Notes: generated by a model from the sequence alone, not told the origin. Positions 1-11,940 are shown, numbered from the stretch's first letter. The stretch: DNA of 64,000 nucleotides from Ostrinia nubilalis (GCF_963855985.1 NC_087091.1:17180154-17244153), one strand, 5' to 3'. Numbers and translations: made by a program.

Positions 1-215
1 AACTGCAAGCAAGCCCGAATTTCCCGCGTCGTCGAACCTAATGAATTAGATCTCGTGCTGCTTGCACTGTGACGGCAATTAGATACACCTGTTAATTAAC
101 CTGCTTAAGGGTTGGCATACCATCAACATTAGTGCTTCGTTTTGAACAATTGATTAGCCATCACCACTAATTTATGGACATTACACATATTATACGTACG
201 TACATAACTGATCAA

Positions 216-247
216 AGGCTCGGTGAATAATTTATTTCACCGAGCCT
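216..247. repeat. Perfect short hairpin
   Basis: The arms AGGCTCGGTGAA (216-227) and TTCACCGAGCCT (236-247) are perfect reverse complements around an 8-base AT loop. No coding context is visible, so it is probably the core of a small transposon relic. Confidence 0.6.
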
Positions 248-319
248 GATCCTTGGCTAAGTATTTTTGCCTGTCACTGCGCTACTTTTTGACTGTTTCT
301 GTTCGTTTGTTTTCATCAC

Positions 320-443
320 TTAGGGTGAGTTGTGGCACCCAACTTTGACCGTAACTATAACGATAACCGGTGCTTTATGTATGGTGTTTGACAGATTTTT
401 GACGTTTGTCAAAGTTGAAGTAAGGTGGTGCAACCCAGCCTTA
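320..443. mobile_element. MITE, GAGTTGCACC family (copy 1)
   Basis: The ends are inverted: TTAGGGTGAGTTGTGGCACC on the left and GGTGGTGCAACCCAGCCTTAA on the right. Between them lie ACTATAACGATAACCGGTG and GTTTGACAGATTTTTGACG, which recur in four more copies at 14765, 42372, 43402 and 44468. TTA/TTAA at the edges would fit a TTAA target, but the ends are too diverged to assign a superfamily. There is no coding capacity. Confidence 0.75.
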
Positions 444-815
444 ATGTGCTGCTGCATGCCCTGTTTTCTCGAAACCTCTCGAAATCTTTCTCAAAATTCG
501 ATTCAAACTCAAGCTACAAACTTACCTAATTTTAGTTTCAAGTCTGTCACTGGATGTCATTGAACGTTTAAACCAAACAACAACTTTTCAATCAATATTA
601 TAAATTTTCACAATCAATACTTTATTTTACCATAAATCATGAAAGTAAAAACCCTTCATACAATTGATGCCCGACTTTTGATCTTACTATATCATCTTCT
701 CCATAAACATTTTACGAGCTCTCATATAAAATCATATTCTGATACCAATATGCATTTCTTGTGAAATATTAAACATCTTAATCTTAATACAAAATATTAA
801 TCTTCCCTTATGCTC
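444..815. other. AT-rich spacer, nothing recognised
   Basis: AT-rich sequence with no open frame of coding character and no repeat matched inside the window. Confidence 0.5.
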
Positions 816-1082
816 GGGCTAGAACACGAATAAAAATATTTCATAGCCTTTCAGAGGAGGGGATCGGCTCAGTGAACACGGCGGTAGTATTATAATATTC
901 TTATTGAAAATCTCCAGGTCAGATGTATTGAAATTGTTGGGAACACGGCCCTCCAGCGTGTTACTTTTTGGATTTAGGCTGAGAGCATACGGTGCGGTGT
1001 AGCTTTGGGAAAAAATATTGACGTAATAAATGCAATATCTTTGCTGCAAGTTGGTATTACCATCATTATGCCATTTGGTTGC

Positions 1083-1136
1083 AGAATAAATAAATAAATA
1101 AATAAATCTTTGGACAATTTCACACAGCGCCATCTA
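1083..1136 (-). mobile_element. Retroposon tail with (AAAT)n, CAGCGCCATCTAG family
   Basis: A run of TAAA/AATA repeats is followed by CTTTGGACAATTTCACACAGCGCCATCTAGTCCC. The same string recurs at 47311-47390, also next to an (AAAT)n run. The low-complexity tail next to a conserved string is typical of a retroposon 3' end read on the minus strand. The body upstream (816-1082) is not recognised. Confidence 0.6.
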
Positions 1137-1320
1137 GTCCCAATAAGAAATTACGTACGTATGTAGGTACATAACTAAAATTTAGAAAATAAACACATTA
1201 TAATATTTCAGTATTATCATAACACGTTCCTAACTAGCCAAAAATTATTTAGATAGCTCTGCGATTATGGATATTAGACAATGAAAGTTTTTCATAATTA
1301 TGCTCGTAAGTAATCCCTAC

Positions 1321-1478
1321 ATAAGGTGGACCACCCACAAGGACCGACGACATCATAAAGGTAAAAGGGAAGCGCTGGACGCAGGCCGCTACCAGTCGAT
1401 CAATATGGAAAGCATTGGGGGAGGCCTATGTTCAGCATTGGACGTCCTATGGCTGAAATAATGATGATGATATTGATG
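1321..1478 (+). mobile_element. RTE-clade LINE 3' fragment
   Basis: The fragment contains AGGTGGACC and GACCGACGACAT, which match the TRWTDD coding end of the RTE element at 17.8 kb. It continues with GGAAGCGCTGGACGCAGG and GGGGGAGGCCTATGTTCAGC and ends in an ATGATGATGATA tail. It is heavily 5'-truncated and non-coding. I see no clean target duplication. Confidence 0.8.
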
Positions 1479-1480
1479 AA

Positions 1481-2067
1481 TCCATGAATCCCATAGTCTA
1501 ATACTCTCTGATATTCAAATTTGTCTCAGCCCACTGCTCTCGTGTTCAGGCCTACATATTAAAACACAGACAATAATTCTTTGCAAAACATTTCCCAATG
1601 CAATCGACTGTAAATCACGTTTCCATCTTAATCCAACATTTAGAAGCTTCGAGAAATCTCGCAAGTTTCCGCCAAAAAATATAAAGCCATTTTGTATCGA
1701 ATTCCATAAGGATTAACCTAATAGGTTCGGTTTAGGCGATTGTGGTCTTTGTATATACCAGTATAGGGTTGGATTTGAGGGTAGATGGAAGTTAATGGTA
1801 CGAATACATTCTTCGATGAATGGAAATTAGATCGCAGGGCGGTGGAAGCGATATTATAATAGGCGGGATTTTCCTAACGTAAGAGACACGATATTTCTTT
1901 TTTGTTTACCAAAATCTGCTTACGATCGAATGGATAACGGATATAAAGAAAACCTGTGTTATAATGACGTTTCTTTTAGCTTTTAAGAACAATGTTTATT
2001 TTTGGAACGTTATGAGTTTGGTAATCAATTATCACTTTATGATTTGAGCGTCATCAGAAAAGTAAAA
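1481..2067. other. Spacer, nothing recognised
   Basis: No open frame of interest and no match to other repeats in the window. Confidence 0.5.
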
Positions 2068-2128
2068 AATATCTGAAATCACCTGTTAAACTATATATTA
2101 TATAGTTTAACAGGTGATTTCCGATATT
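2068..2128. repeat. Inverted repeat hairpin
   Basis: GAAATCACCTGTTAAACTATA (2075-2095) is mirrored perfectly by 2101-2121 around TATTA, and AAATATC/GATATTT flanks extend the pairing. A compact, near-perfect snapback with no gene nearby. Confidence 0.75.
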
Positions 2129-2904
2129 TTTGTTATTTTAAAACTATATTTGCATAATCAAGATATAGATATTCTGTATAATTAAGGGATGCCTGTGCTA
2201 TCCCCGAAAAATGTTGATCACGATCATTTATCCCATTATTTGCCTTGGACTACATCTTAAAGTGAATGACGGTTATATCCGGTATAGTCCTTCAAATAAA
2301 ATGAGCCCTAAATAATAGTCATACTGCTTCTGCGGCTGGCATATTAGTAAAGAGATTCCTTTCCAAAAATCTGACAACAATCATCCCATTTAAGTCAAGC
2401 CAATTCTTTTGTCTAAAGATCCATTTTGTCATGTGACTTTTCCATCAAGTTACGTCGACCTCGATCAGTATATCATCTACATATACCTCATCTTGAGACC
2501 CATATCATTAAGCCCAGACCTCACTAATACCGACCGTTATTTTCAACGGGACACTTTCATCCGGACGAATCCGGCATTCCGGTAAAATATCCGGGTCAAT
2601 TGCCCCGGGTCCAGTGGGTAAATAAATTAACCGCTATCCGATATCCGTACGACAATAAAAAACCGGCAAGACCAACTTTGCGATATTCAAGGGTAGTAGT
2701 AAAATTCAGAGGAAGGAGTTACGAGGCAGATTTATGCCACGGTAAAAATAATTCAGAACTGGCCATTTCCATCAGCATGGTGGCCATATTTTATGAGAGT
2801 AACAACGAAATACTCGTAGCTCTAAAAAATAAACAGTGTTTGTCAAAGTAGGAAAAGTTCAAGAAGCTTTTCACAACTCTTAATAACTTTTAAGTTACAC
2901 TACA
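2129..2904. other. Spacer with a doubtful 83-codon frame
   Basis: An open frame at 2600-2851 (+) gives a basic peptide starting MPRVQWVNKL. I recognise no family, signal peptide or splice context, and short frames of this size occur throughout the window by chance. Nothing else is visible here. Confidence 0.4.
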
Positions 2905-2990
2905 CTTTTTTTATGTGACAGGAGGCAAACGAGCAGACGGATCACCTGATGGTAAGTGATTAGGTACCGTCGCCCATAGACACTACAGGT
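2905..2990 (-). mobile_element. Lepidopteran retroposon tail (GGCGACGGTAATCACTTACC type)
   Basis: Reads on the minus strand as GTGTCTATGGGCGACGG, then ATCACTTACCATCAGGTGAT, then GCTCGTTTGCCTCCTGTCAC, then ATAAAAAA. Plus-strand copies lie at 35704-35820 and 49522-49648. It is a very common lepidopteran LINE/SINE 3' end. Only the tail is present. Confidence 0.8.
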
Positions 2991-3401
2991 TTCTGATTTT
3001 AATTTCAATGTTTCAGATTCCTGTAGTGTTTCCATGAATCGTTACACATTAAAAATAGAAAACTCTTCACTCTTAACTCTACTTACTTAAATTTAATTTA
3101 AGTAAAGAATTATTTTTTGTCGTGCTATAAGAAAATATTATAAAAGTTTGTTGAGGATGTAATAAGTAAGTACCTAAGTATATTTTATGGATACTTAATT
3201 AATTAGGTCGTTACAACCAACTTACCCAAACTTGTAACTACGTAACAACAGATACCTTTACACGCCCACAAAAGAATTCCTAACCACTTTTCCCTCCCTC
3301 ATTAATTATTACCTAGGCATCAACCGGACCTTCAAGAAAAAGCTCTAATTATTTCACCCTATTGGAGTCGCCCTCACGTCAATCACTAGTTAATTGAATG
3401 A

Positions 3402-4807
3402 TAGTGTCCGACCGAAAATGGATTTTCAGCCGAAAACGAAAACGAAAAAGAAGCTTCGGCTGCAGTCTCATTTTCGGCCGAAAACGAAAACGAAAATGAC
3501 CTTCAACTGTAAAATTTCAGTCTGTTTCCGTTCTTTCCATAATTTTAGATGCTTTTACACTTTCAAATTGTCAATTTCAAAGTAGTCTTGAATTGTTTAA
3601 AACTGCCAATAAATATTTTGACCAAAAAGATATTGACGTTTGACAGTTGACGGACGGATTTGAATAAGGATTGAATAAAGAAAACCGGCATTAGAAAAAT
3701 TGAAGATATTTTTTATTATTTATTACTAATGCAAACTGAAGTTTAACAATGCAGATTTTTTTTTATAGGCAATGTAGTTTACATGACGCCCGTTTCACTT
3801 TAGGCACTCTTACAGCCGGACTCTTACATTCGCAACATTATCGAGCAAAGCGCGCTGGTGATTTTCCTGCAACTTCACGGCGGATATTTTCTTACAAAAC
3901 CTGAATTATTTGAGGATTGTTTTTGACTCGAGATATCCCCACAAGAAAAAGTCGCATGGTGTGAGAACTGGTGACAGAGGTGGCTAGGGTATGTCCCTGT
4001 ACTTGCTGATAATTTATTTGAAAAAAAAAGTCCTCAGTGTCTCCATCGAGGTCCTATTCGTGTGTGGTGGTGAGACACCTTCTTGCTGAAACAGTGATCT
4101 GTAGTTGTAGCCGGGATGCAGTTGCAGTTGTGGTAGCAGACATTCATCGATCATTCGACAATACACCTCAGCATTGACTTGTTGATTTATGCAAATTCTG
4201 CATAATTTCGCCTTGAACTTGGGCCACCTGTCCAACGTCGCTGCTGATTTTGATGGTTCTGGAGTAATCCTGTGGATTACAGTTCTTTCTTGCCTGAACT
4301 TTTCACAATTCATTCACAATGATGTAAGTTGTGTGCTTGGGCCATCACATAATCACTGAATATTGAAATGAGTACGAAAGGCGCGACGCACTCGAATTGT
4401 GATTCGTCGCATTTGGGCTCTGTGGGCTCCCGACCAGTCATGGCATATTTCAAATCCGCATTATTAGACTCTATTTTGAAACAATTAAACTTAATGAAAA
4501 TTCTTTGGCTTTATTTATATTGAATTTTGAACTTGAACCCTTAACATTGTAAGCCTCACTTCACAACTACAAAACAGTGTGATAATACCGCGTCCGTTCA
4601 AGTCTGATTAGAATCAAGTGCATCCGATTCACTCCGAAGATATCCAACGTTATTATAAGTCACCACCTTATTCAAGTATTTCTGATATTCGGTTTGGCCG
4701 AAGCTTCGGCTGGTTTTTGGCCGAAAACGAAAATATGGCCGAATGTCCATTTTTTGGCCGAATATGGCCGAAAACGAAAACGAAAAGGAATATTCGGTCG
4801 GTCACTA
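3402..4807. mobile_element. hAT-type element, 1.4 kb, TSD TTGAATGA
   Basis: Terminal inverted repeats TAGTGTCCGACCGAA (left) and TTCGGTCGGTCACTA (right) are flanked by a perfect 8-bp duplication TTGAATGA (3394-3401 and 4808-4815), the hAT hallmark. Both ends carry runs of CCGAAAACGAAAACGAAAA-type subterminal repeats. There is no hAT transposase, so the element is non-autonomous. The interior instead holds a decayed mariner-like transposase on the minus strand. Confidence 0.88.
3830..4320 (-). pseudogene. mariner-like transposase remnant
   Basis: Minus-strand translation of 4313-4014 shows NAEVYCRMIDECLLPQL and then FQQEG with PPHT, matching the mariner FQQDGAPPHT block. A second frame (about 3973-3908) gives SPVLTPCDFFLWGYLESK, matching the SPDLTPCDFFLWGYL block. 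The two blocks lie in different frames, so at least one frameshift separates them. At the positions of two catalytic aspartates I read Glu (FQQE) and Val (SPVL), and a stop follows shortly after. It is dead. It sits inside the hAT element 3402-4807, where it was either inserted or captured. Family identity rests on these motifs only. Confidence 0.75.
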
Positions 4808-5024
4808 TTGAATGAATGCTTGATCGAATTTCTTATACGTTCCCTAAGGAAATGAATAGTTTCCGAAATTCTGAGTATCCCTCCCTAAATGGGGAATCGC
4901 CTTGGCAACAAAAGATTACGGTGTCACCGCGGATCAGCTGAAAAGTTGCGAGCTATACTTGTTTCAGAACATAATGGTGTATTATTCCGTCATGAGGACA
5001 GGTAAAAGTATTTTTTTTATGCAA

Positions 5025-5125
5025 GACAAAGCAGTCATTTGACCGCAATCGCACCTGATGTTAAGTGAGATGCAGTCTAGGATCGTACATCTGCCCTGTA
5101 AGTACCTATTCACTCTCCTCTTAAA
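5025..5125. mobile_element. Retroposon fragment, GACCGCAATCGCACCTGATG family
   Basis: TTTGACCGCAATCGCACCTG and GATGCAGTCTAGGAT recur at 5788-5835 and, diverged, at 51341-51395. The string is typical of a lepidopteran dispersed retroposon. Ends are not defined. Confidence 0.55.
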
Positions 5126-5774
5126 AAGGCCCGGATTATAGTGTTCAGTATTGGTCAAATTCTGAAGGTTATTTTGGTTATACTGACACTTTTCTTGCTG
5201 ACTAGTAAAAAACTTTTCCTGGTATACTTGAACCCAAACATTAGTACAAAATTGTCTACTATCTCTCACCCTATTCTGAAAGGAAGTTAAATAAGAGAAA
5301 GCAATTCGAATAATTCTTACTAACGACCACAAAAGAAACACCACGGCTTTAAATTAATATCAAAACATTTAACATGGCAGATTATAACCACAACAAATCT
5401 CTCTTCATCAACACTACCTTTATTTTTCTCCGACTTCAAAAAAAGGGTTTTCTAAAAGGAAACTTCATACAAACAAAGAACGTTGATAAACTTCTCAAAT
5501 CAGTGGCAGCAAGGCAATAAACAAAGTTGGCCACTGCGATCCTGGCTTAGCCGCGGCGCCTAATTAAATGATTGTACCGGCTTAATGGGACTTTACCGCA
5601 CCCTTTCTTAGTCGCTTCACAACTAGCTCGATAACGGAAGAACGGGGGAGTAAATAGTGTTTTCAGCCAGTCTTTAGTGGACATTGAAGATTTTTAAAAG
5701 AAAATAAGTAAAAAAATATAAAAACACTGTAGCATGAATGAAACAAGGTAAACTTCATTTGTTATTTTTATGAA
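5126..5774. other. Spacer, nothing recognised
   Basis: AT-rich, with no coding signal. A CGACTTCAAAAAAAGGG string near 5430 resembles the common lepidopteran ACCGACTTCAAAAAAGG repeat head, but nothing follows it. Confidence 0.4.
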
Positions 5775-5836
5775 GAACAAGGCAGGTGTTTGACCGCAAT
5801 CGCACCTGATGTTAACTGAGATGCAGTCTAGGATGA
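5775..5836. mobile_element. Retroposon fragment, second copy of GACCGCAATCGCACCTGATG
   Basis: AACAAGGCAGGTGTTTGACCGCAATCGCACCTGATGTTA-like sequence matches 5034-5097 closely, then diverges. Short relic. Confidence 0.55.
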
Positions 5837-7861
5837 TCTGTCAATATGAACATTAGGATAGGATAATATAACATACTTATTTTTTATACAATACTTAAAA
5901 GTATGATGTTTACGGACTGAATAGATTTTAAAACTAGATTTTTTAAATATTTCTCAATATTTTTTTTCAGTGATCTGAATTTCAACATCGTTATTTTAAC
6001 AAGAACGCATCACGAGGTTTAAAATAAAATTGCTTTTAGTTTTGCCAAGGAATTTAAAACGACTTAAGCAGGTATATCACTGCGCGATGGCTCATAATTC
6101 TGTCACGCACTCAGTAATGCGTGAATTTGGCGCCATTTATTTCGTCAGGTGGCCATTATTATCCTTCACACGTTCAATTGTCTTTGACTAACAAAGCATT
6201 ATTAGAGATTTATTCTTGAATTTATGCGTATGAGTCTTATTTTGGTCAGTGATGAAGATTCCTTTCAAATTATCACTCTATTTTAAAATGTTTGTAGCAG
6301 GTTGTAGTGGTAACCTAGTCCTAGAAAACTCCCAAGTTTTATTATTCTATAGAAACTGGTGCTTGGATGAAAAACGTGGTAATAATCCAAATCAGTTTAA
6401 GATAAACGATTCCATTATACCAAACTTATCGCGAAAAGTAATCACAGGTAAACTCCCTGAAGCAATTTGTATCATTTGATAACATTAGTAGGAAGGGATT
6501 TACACGAATATATTCATGCGTATAAAAAACAAACATGAATTTAAAACAGCAGTCCAAATGTGATGAACTTAAATTAAAAAAAAAACAATAAACATGTTCG
6601 TTTCAATGCTTAACCTACATTTTTCAGAATACCTAATTTCATAAATCATATAGAGTAACCACAGAGTAATTCAAGTTACGGAGACCATAATGAAAATTAA
6701 TAGTTTTCATTAAAAAAGTGGAAAATTAAATTAAGTACCCAATTAGTCGCTCTCACCTTCGGACCTGATCAAAGTTTTCCAGAGATGCGGGCCAAAAGCT
6801 TCTTCGTGGTGGATAAAAACGCAAGTAAGAAACGAATGGGTTTTTAGTAAGTGTCAAAAAAGTACGAGCCGTGTAAAAGCCCCTTGGTTTCCCCAACAAA
6901 GAAGTAAGACACAAAGTTCTTCCCTCAGGGATACCACACTAGCCCGATTGAATTAGTTTCTGCAAGTTGGCATCCATGAGCTGATTTCGCGGGTTTTATT
7001 TTATGTCATATTTTTTCACAATCCCTCAGGGACGGTATTACCGTAGCCAATTTATGGTATTATACATTCAAGGAATGGATTTGTCGTTTTTATTTATCCT
7101 GAAAAGTAATGCGGAAATGGAAAGGAATGGAAAAATGTTTTGCTGATTTTATTTTTTGGAACATTTAAGGTACTTAGGTACCTAAGTAACCTTGCATAAG
7201 TAATAAGTAAAGATTAAGCATGTAAGAATAAATATTTGTATGTTAAAGAATACCTTCTTAAATTACGAGTAACAATAATAATATGTGACAGCTTGAAAAG
7301 TAAAAGTTACTTTTGATTCAATTTCATATTCGATTTTACTCACGCTGACTGAGGTTAATGCTACAAAGTCATAATTAATTACAGATTCATGACTTTATTA
7401 GGGTTTTGTATGATTTTAACACTGAAATCACATTTTCATCTCCGATGATTGCGTAAAATGACCACATAAAAGCTTTGGATCTCATTAACGAGAATGACCT
7501 TTTGGTTAGAAATAAAAAATATATAAAATTAATGAAAATACACGAAAAACACGTCTGTCCGTCCCCACTTAACGCGAATTATCTTCAAATTGTGACCTAA
7601 AAACAGGGAATGGCGAAAACACAAATTTCACCGACAAACGCCCGGACATTCCCGGAGAATCGTGATCAGAATCGCTATAGCTTCATCTGCTTTCCGGAGC
7701 CATCGCGGCCATGTTTTTCCGATTTTTCCGGAACAAACAACGTTTTTATGGCGAATTTAAGATGCGGTGTCCTGGGGATTATCTGGATATGGCGTCTTCA
7801 GATAGTGTGTTAGTGACGTACTTAATGTACCTACCTCGTAGAACCAGGCAAAATCTAGGTA
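5837..7861. other. 2-kb AT-rich spacer, nothing recognised
   Basis: Contains only short, low-quality open frames (for example 6249-6479 and 7610-7813). No domain, splice pattern or repeat match was found. Plausibly single-copy intergenic or intronic DNA. Confidence 0.45.
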
Positions 7862-8062
7862 TCCTTATCCTACTTACTCCTTATGTTTGTGTGAATGTCT
7901 GGATGTTTGTTACTCTTTCACGCAAAAAACTACTAAACGGATTTTGATGAAACTTTACAGTATTATTATTTATAACCCAGAATAACATACCTATAGGCTA
8001 TAATTTATGCCGAAACGTGACAAACTAAATTTCACGCGGGTGAAGCCGTGGGAAAAAGCTAG
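7862..8062 (+). mobile_element. Non-autonomous Helitron, CTAG end
   Basis: Starts TCCTTATCCTAC after an A, contains GGATTTTGATGAAACTTTAC, and ends CGCGGGTGAAGCCG...AAAGCTAG followed by T. The A|TC...CTAG|T borders, the lack of target duplication and the GC-rich 3' stem fit a Helitron. The internal site ACAGTATTATTATTTATAAC is the empty version of the site filled in the copy at 46241. Confidence 0.8.
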
Positions 8063-9788
8063 TTTCTTACGGCGTTTACGCTGAAGTCTGAATATTTGTT
8101 CAACCAAACGTTTTAATAAAACTTAATATACCAATTATACTCGTACTACTCGTAACTACTACAAAATACTAGGGGAAACATACCGTCATTTCTATATTAC
8201 TAGTATCCTCAATAATGAAACTTAAGTCATTAAACCGAAAAGTTTTTAGAAGTGCTCGTTGGAAAATTACCACCATTTTATTTTGGAAGGGTTGTTGTAA
8301 ATCGGTTATATTTGGCACAAACTTTTGTTTATCAGTGTAGAATCTGTATCTCATACAAATAATCAACAATAGAGGCCTATGTCCAAAAATGAAAGACGAT
8401 ATTTGTGATGATTGAGTTTCAAGAAGAAATAAATAAATCAAATGTATGTAAATGTTACTGTTAAACTTTTTGTTTCAATTTAAAATCTTGTAAGCGTAAT
8501 TTTAAACTCGAGTTAGCCATGTAACCCATGGTTACACACATTTCCTATACAGCCATCTGAACCGCTGTATATATTTATGAGTACAATTATGGAGGGACTG
8601 AAGCGTAGGGCGGTTAATAAAAGCTGAATATTTGATGCCTCCGTAAACGGGACCGCATCATTAAGCCCCGTAAGCTGTGATAAGTCTGGTTTAGTTGGCT
8701 GACGGGATATATGCGGGATAGGGACAAACATTTTGCGGCTATTCCAAATATATAGCGAGATACAAATAATGTGACAATATTAAAATAGAATTATTGGTGC
8801 TTCAAAATTGCGAGATATTTTGTTTAGTGATAATTTTAAAGTATGAAGAATGATTGGTGCTTCAAAATAATTATGATAGTCAACAACATGAGCAATCACT
8901 GCTAATTCTTAAAATTAGTAATTAAATAAGCAATTAACTATAAATTAATGTTTTTAACAAGTATCGATATTAAAATTAATATTATTTTAAGCATTTGGTA
9001 TTTGGTAAGAAATATAATTCTGTAAAGTAAGTAGGTCTTCTTTACGACTATGTTTTGGTTGCTAGATATATGAAAATGCGACGGAGTAAAATCCACGTGT
9101 GGCACTTTACATGAGAAAAACAATCAAAATGAAAAAGGAATTTGACTGGGGAATTCAAAATTACAAGTTTTATGTGTTTACCTGACTAGAGCAGCTGAAA
9201 ACTTATATTGTAATATTTAAAAAGATTACGATGAGATTAATTCAGATAGATTCCCTTGCCATTTAACCAAGTTAAGAGGATTCGATCCCGGGTTCCCGAC
9301 ATCCCGGATGATATTTGATCCCGAAAATTTCGTTCATTTACATGACTGCATACAAAAAAATAAAATTCGTATATTTGATCTTTAGCAACCATATTGTCTT
9401 GTCATCTGATTTATTTAGTTTGCACTCTCATTTAGGAAGTTTCAGTTTTCTTTGTGTGTGTAAAAAAATGGGGATCCTGAGATTAGGAAATGGGTCCGGT
9501 ATTGAATCTTCTAACCGTGATCCACTTTTCCCCTCAAAACTGACCAAAAACGGCTCCACCCAACTAAATAAAACAGCGAACGCCATAAACATCTGCCCAT
9601 TACCATAAACTTTATTATGCAAAACGTTGGGATGTCTTCGGTGATCAAACAAGGAGCCAGTGAGCCGTTATTAATGGTAAAATTTAAATTTTAACGCTTC
9701 CAGTTGGCAGGGCATGGCAGCGGCAAAGAGTGCGCTGAAGTTTCCAAAGCTCAGTGATAACTTATTGGTTGGTTCAAGTTACAAGAGT
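8063..9788. other. 1.7-kb spacer, nothing recognised
   Basis: Short open frames occur on both strands but none has recognisable content. The imperfect repeat ATTGGTGCTTCAAAAT occurs twice (about 8796 and 8852). Confidence 0.4.
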
Positions 9789-9790
9789 TA

Positions 9791-10000
9791 AAGCCTGGTC
9801 CGTTAGCACGTAGAATCCCGTCCAATGACCCCAAGCTGCCCATCCTTGTCGCTCGCACGTAATTATGTTGCTGTCACGCTCGCACACTCACTGCGGGCGC
9901 GCGTCGCACAGTCGCGACAGCAATATAATTACGCGCGAGCGATAAGGACGGGTAGCTTGGGGTCATTGGACGGGATTCTACGTGCTCACGGACCAGGCTT
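9791..10000. mobile_element. 210-bp MITE with long TIRs, TA target
   Basis: AAGCCTGGTCCGTTAGCACG at the left is matched by CGTGCTCACGGACCAGGCTT at the right. The arms run on for about 85 bp (AATCCCGTCCAATGACCCC and its complement). TA flanks both ends (9789-9790, 10001-10002), as in Tc1/mariner-type MITEs. The centre is CpG-rich. Confidence 0.85.
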
Positions 10001-10051
10001 TAGTTATTTTTTAATCTTAGAGCCCTATGCTCTAAGATTAAAAAATAACTA
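10001..10051. repeat. Perfect 23-bp-arm palindrome abutting the MITE
   Basis: TAGTTATTTTTTAATCTTAG... (10001-10023) is perfectly complementary to 10029-10051 around CCTAT. It begins at the TA target copy of the neighbouring MITE. Confidence 0.85.
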
Positions 10052-10185
10052 ACTATGCCAAGGTTTTTCTCATAACTGAGTAGGTTCCTGCGGTAGTGCA
10101 GCATTGCGGGAGGGCTGCAGATTTATTATGACACCTTTAAAAAATTACCACATCTGAGGGACTACAGTTTACTATTGAACAAGTT

Positions 10186-10240
10186 TTTAACCGACTTTAA
10201 AAAGAAGGAGGTTCTCAATTCGGTTGGTACATAATATGTT
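10186..10240. repeat. ACCGACTT(C/T)AAAAA-type lepidopteran repeat head
   Basis: AACCGACTTTAAAAAGAAGG and GAGGTTCTCAATTCGGTTGG match the head of the repeat at 53090-53140. Only the first 50 bp are recognisable. Confidence 0.6.
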
Positions 10241-10328
10241 ATTTTTTCTGTATACAATATTATGTCTTACTGTCAAACGTGTTTGTGACAAAAGTACAAA
10301 GCGATGTAAGCAACTTATTTTACAGTTA

Positions 10329-10474
10329 CGCCCATATTCACAAACGACCCTTGCATAAGTAAAGCAGTAAATCGAACGCACAGCGTTTAATAGAGCTCTG
10401 TAATTGGTTCGTGTGTCACCCTGTGTGTCCACGCGCACTGTGAGACCTCATAGTAATGTTTGTGAATATGGGCG
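10329..10474. mobile_element. Small MITE, CGCCCATATTCACAAAC ends
   Basis: CGCCCATATTCACAAAC at the left and GTTTGTGAATATGGGCG at the right are perfect 17-bp inverted ends of a 146-bp element with no coding capacity. No clear target duplication. Confidence 0.75.
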
Positions 10475-10911
10475 CTAGAATGTTTACAAAAATGTTCACA
10501 ATGTATTAATGTGGACGGCGCAAGATCCAATTGTTAGGTCAGCTACAGGTTAGTAACTTTTACTTCGACGCTACATTTCCTGACTTACGCTGCAAGATTT
10601 AAAGACAATACAAAATTTAATTAAACTTTAGTCTGGATAGTTTATTGGTTCTTTACCGTCTCGTTTTATACGGGTAGTTCTGTCTTTACAGGTCTAGAGT
10701 GGTTTTTAAATCATTCATAGCTCTTTGGACTCTCAAATTGAGTTGAATCTCATTAATATTACATTGGTAGAGAACTATTGTAATTTGCATCTGTTTTACG
10801 ATCTCTCACATTTCTTTAAGTTCGCCCTCAAGATGCGCTGTAGCTCAAATTCGTGAAATTATTTCTAGAACCTGATCGGATACATTTTCTATACAAGGTG
10901 CAGCATGAAGA
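10475..10911. other. Spacer, nothing recognised
   Basis: No coding signal or repeat match. Confidence 0.4.
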
Positions 10912-11799
10912 ATCTGGGGGCACGGCAGTGCCCCCACCAAGTCGAGCAAAAAAGCGGCACGGCCGTACCATCCTTTTCTCGAAGCAATTCAGGCCATTTT
11001 CGACCCCCTGTATCATCGTTGTGGATAAAACTAAAAGACTGAATTTTCAGTATCCATGCAGGCATTGTAAAGACACGGTATATTTCAAATTTCATTCAAT
11101 TTAAACCAGTAGTTTAAGAATTATAACGGGTCAAAGTTTCTTAATTTTGTCACTCACTGACTGACTGACTGACTGACTGACTGACTCACCGATCATCAAA
11201 ATTCTAAGGCACTTCTAGCAGACCTAGAAGCTTCAAATTTGGAATATAAGTAGTGTTTGGTGTATGAATCAAGGAAAAACTAAAATATTTGGGGGCACGG
11301 TAGTGCAACCGCTAAGTCTAGCAAAATTTTTCAATTTCGGTCCAGTTTTATAAATATTTAACTACTTACTTAAATAACTTTGTAATACCATATAAATATA
11401 AAGGCGCACGGTAGTGTCCCCGCCAAGTCGAGTAAAATTTTTCAATTTTGGTCCAGTTTTCTAGATACATAACTGCTGTCTACAAAATACAAAAAGAAAT
11501 GAGATCCCATCAAAAACAATACTTGTCAAAAAAACCAAGTCTCGCAACTCAGTTGTTCTACGGTAAAAAGTTGTGAGATCCATGTAATACCAAGTCCAGG
11601 CCAGGAAATCTTTAACGTTTTACATAAATATATTGACTTGGCCATCGCATGAAAACACGTGTAAATTAAATTATTTAGTGCGATGGCCAAGTCAATAATT
11701 TATGTAAAACGTTAAAGATTTCCTGGCCTGGACTTTTTACCGTAGAACAACTGAGTTGCGAGACTTGGTTTTTTTGACAAGTATTGTTTTTGATGAGAT
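10912..11799 (-). mobile_element. Palindrome-headed Helitron/HINE-like element, copy A
   Basis: Minus-strand copy of the elements at 56224 and 61506. In element orientation it has a head palindrome (11512-11799; arms of about 100-150 bp, the distal arm partly deleted), copies of a segment of roughly 108 bp ending GCAC..CCGTGCCCCC, a (GACT)n run at 11153-11187, and a terminal stem GGGGGCAC/GTGCCCCC with TGCC loop followed by AGAT. Non-coding. Tandem segments, microsatellite and a 3' hairpin resemble DINE-1/HINE-type Helitron relatives; that assignment is inference. Confidence 0.7.
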
Positions 11800-11940
11800 A
11801 TTTATTTGCAAGGAATCTTACATTATGGTTAATATAACTGGTAATTAGGTATTCGGTGCAGAATAACCGAGCAAATAAAATACAAAATGTAAATTTTGTA
11901 TTCGTGTTTTTAAAACACTCAGCAACAATAATATCTAGAA

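Noticed and set aside
11153..11187. (GACT)n microsatellite as an independent feature
   Set aside because: It is an internal part of the palindrome-headed element and recurs at the same place in copies B and C.
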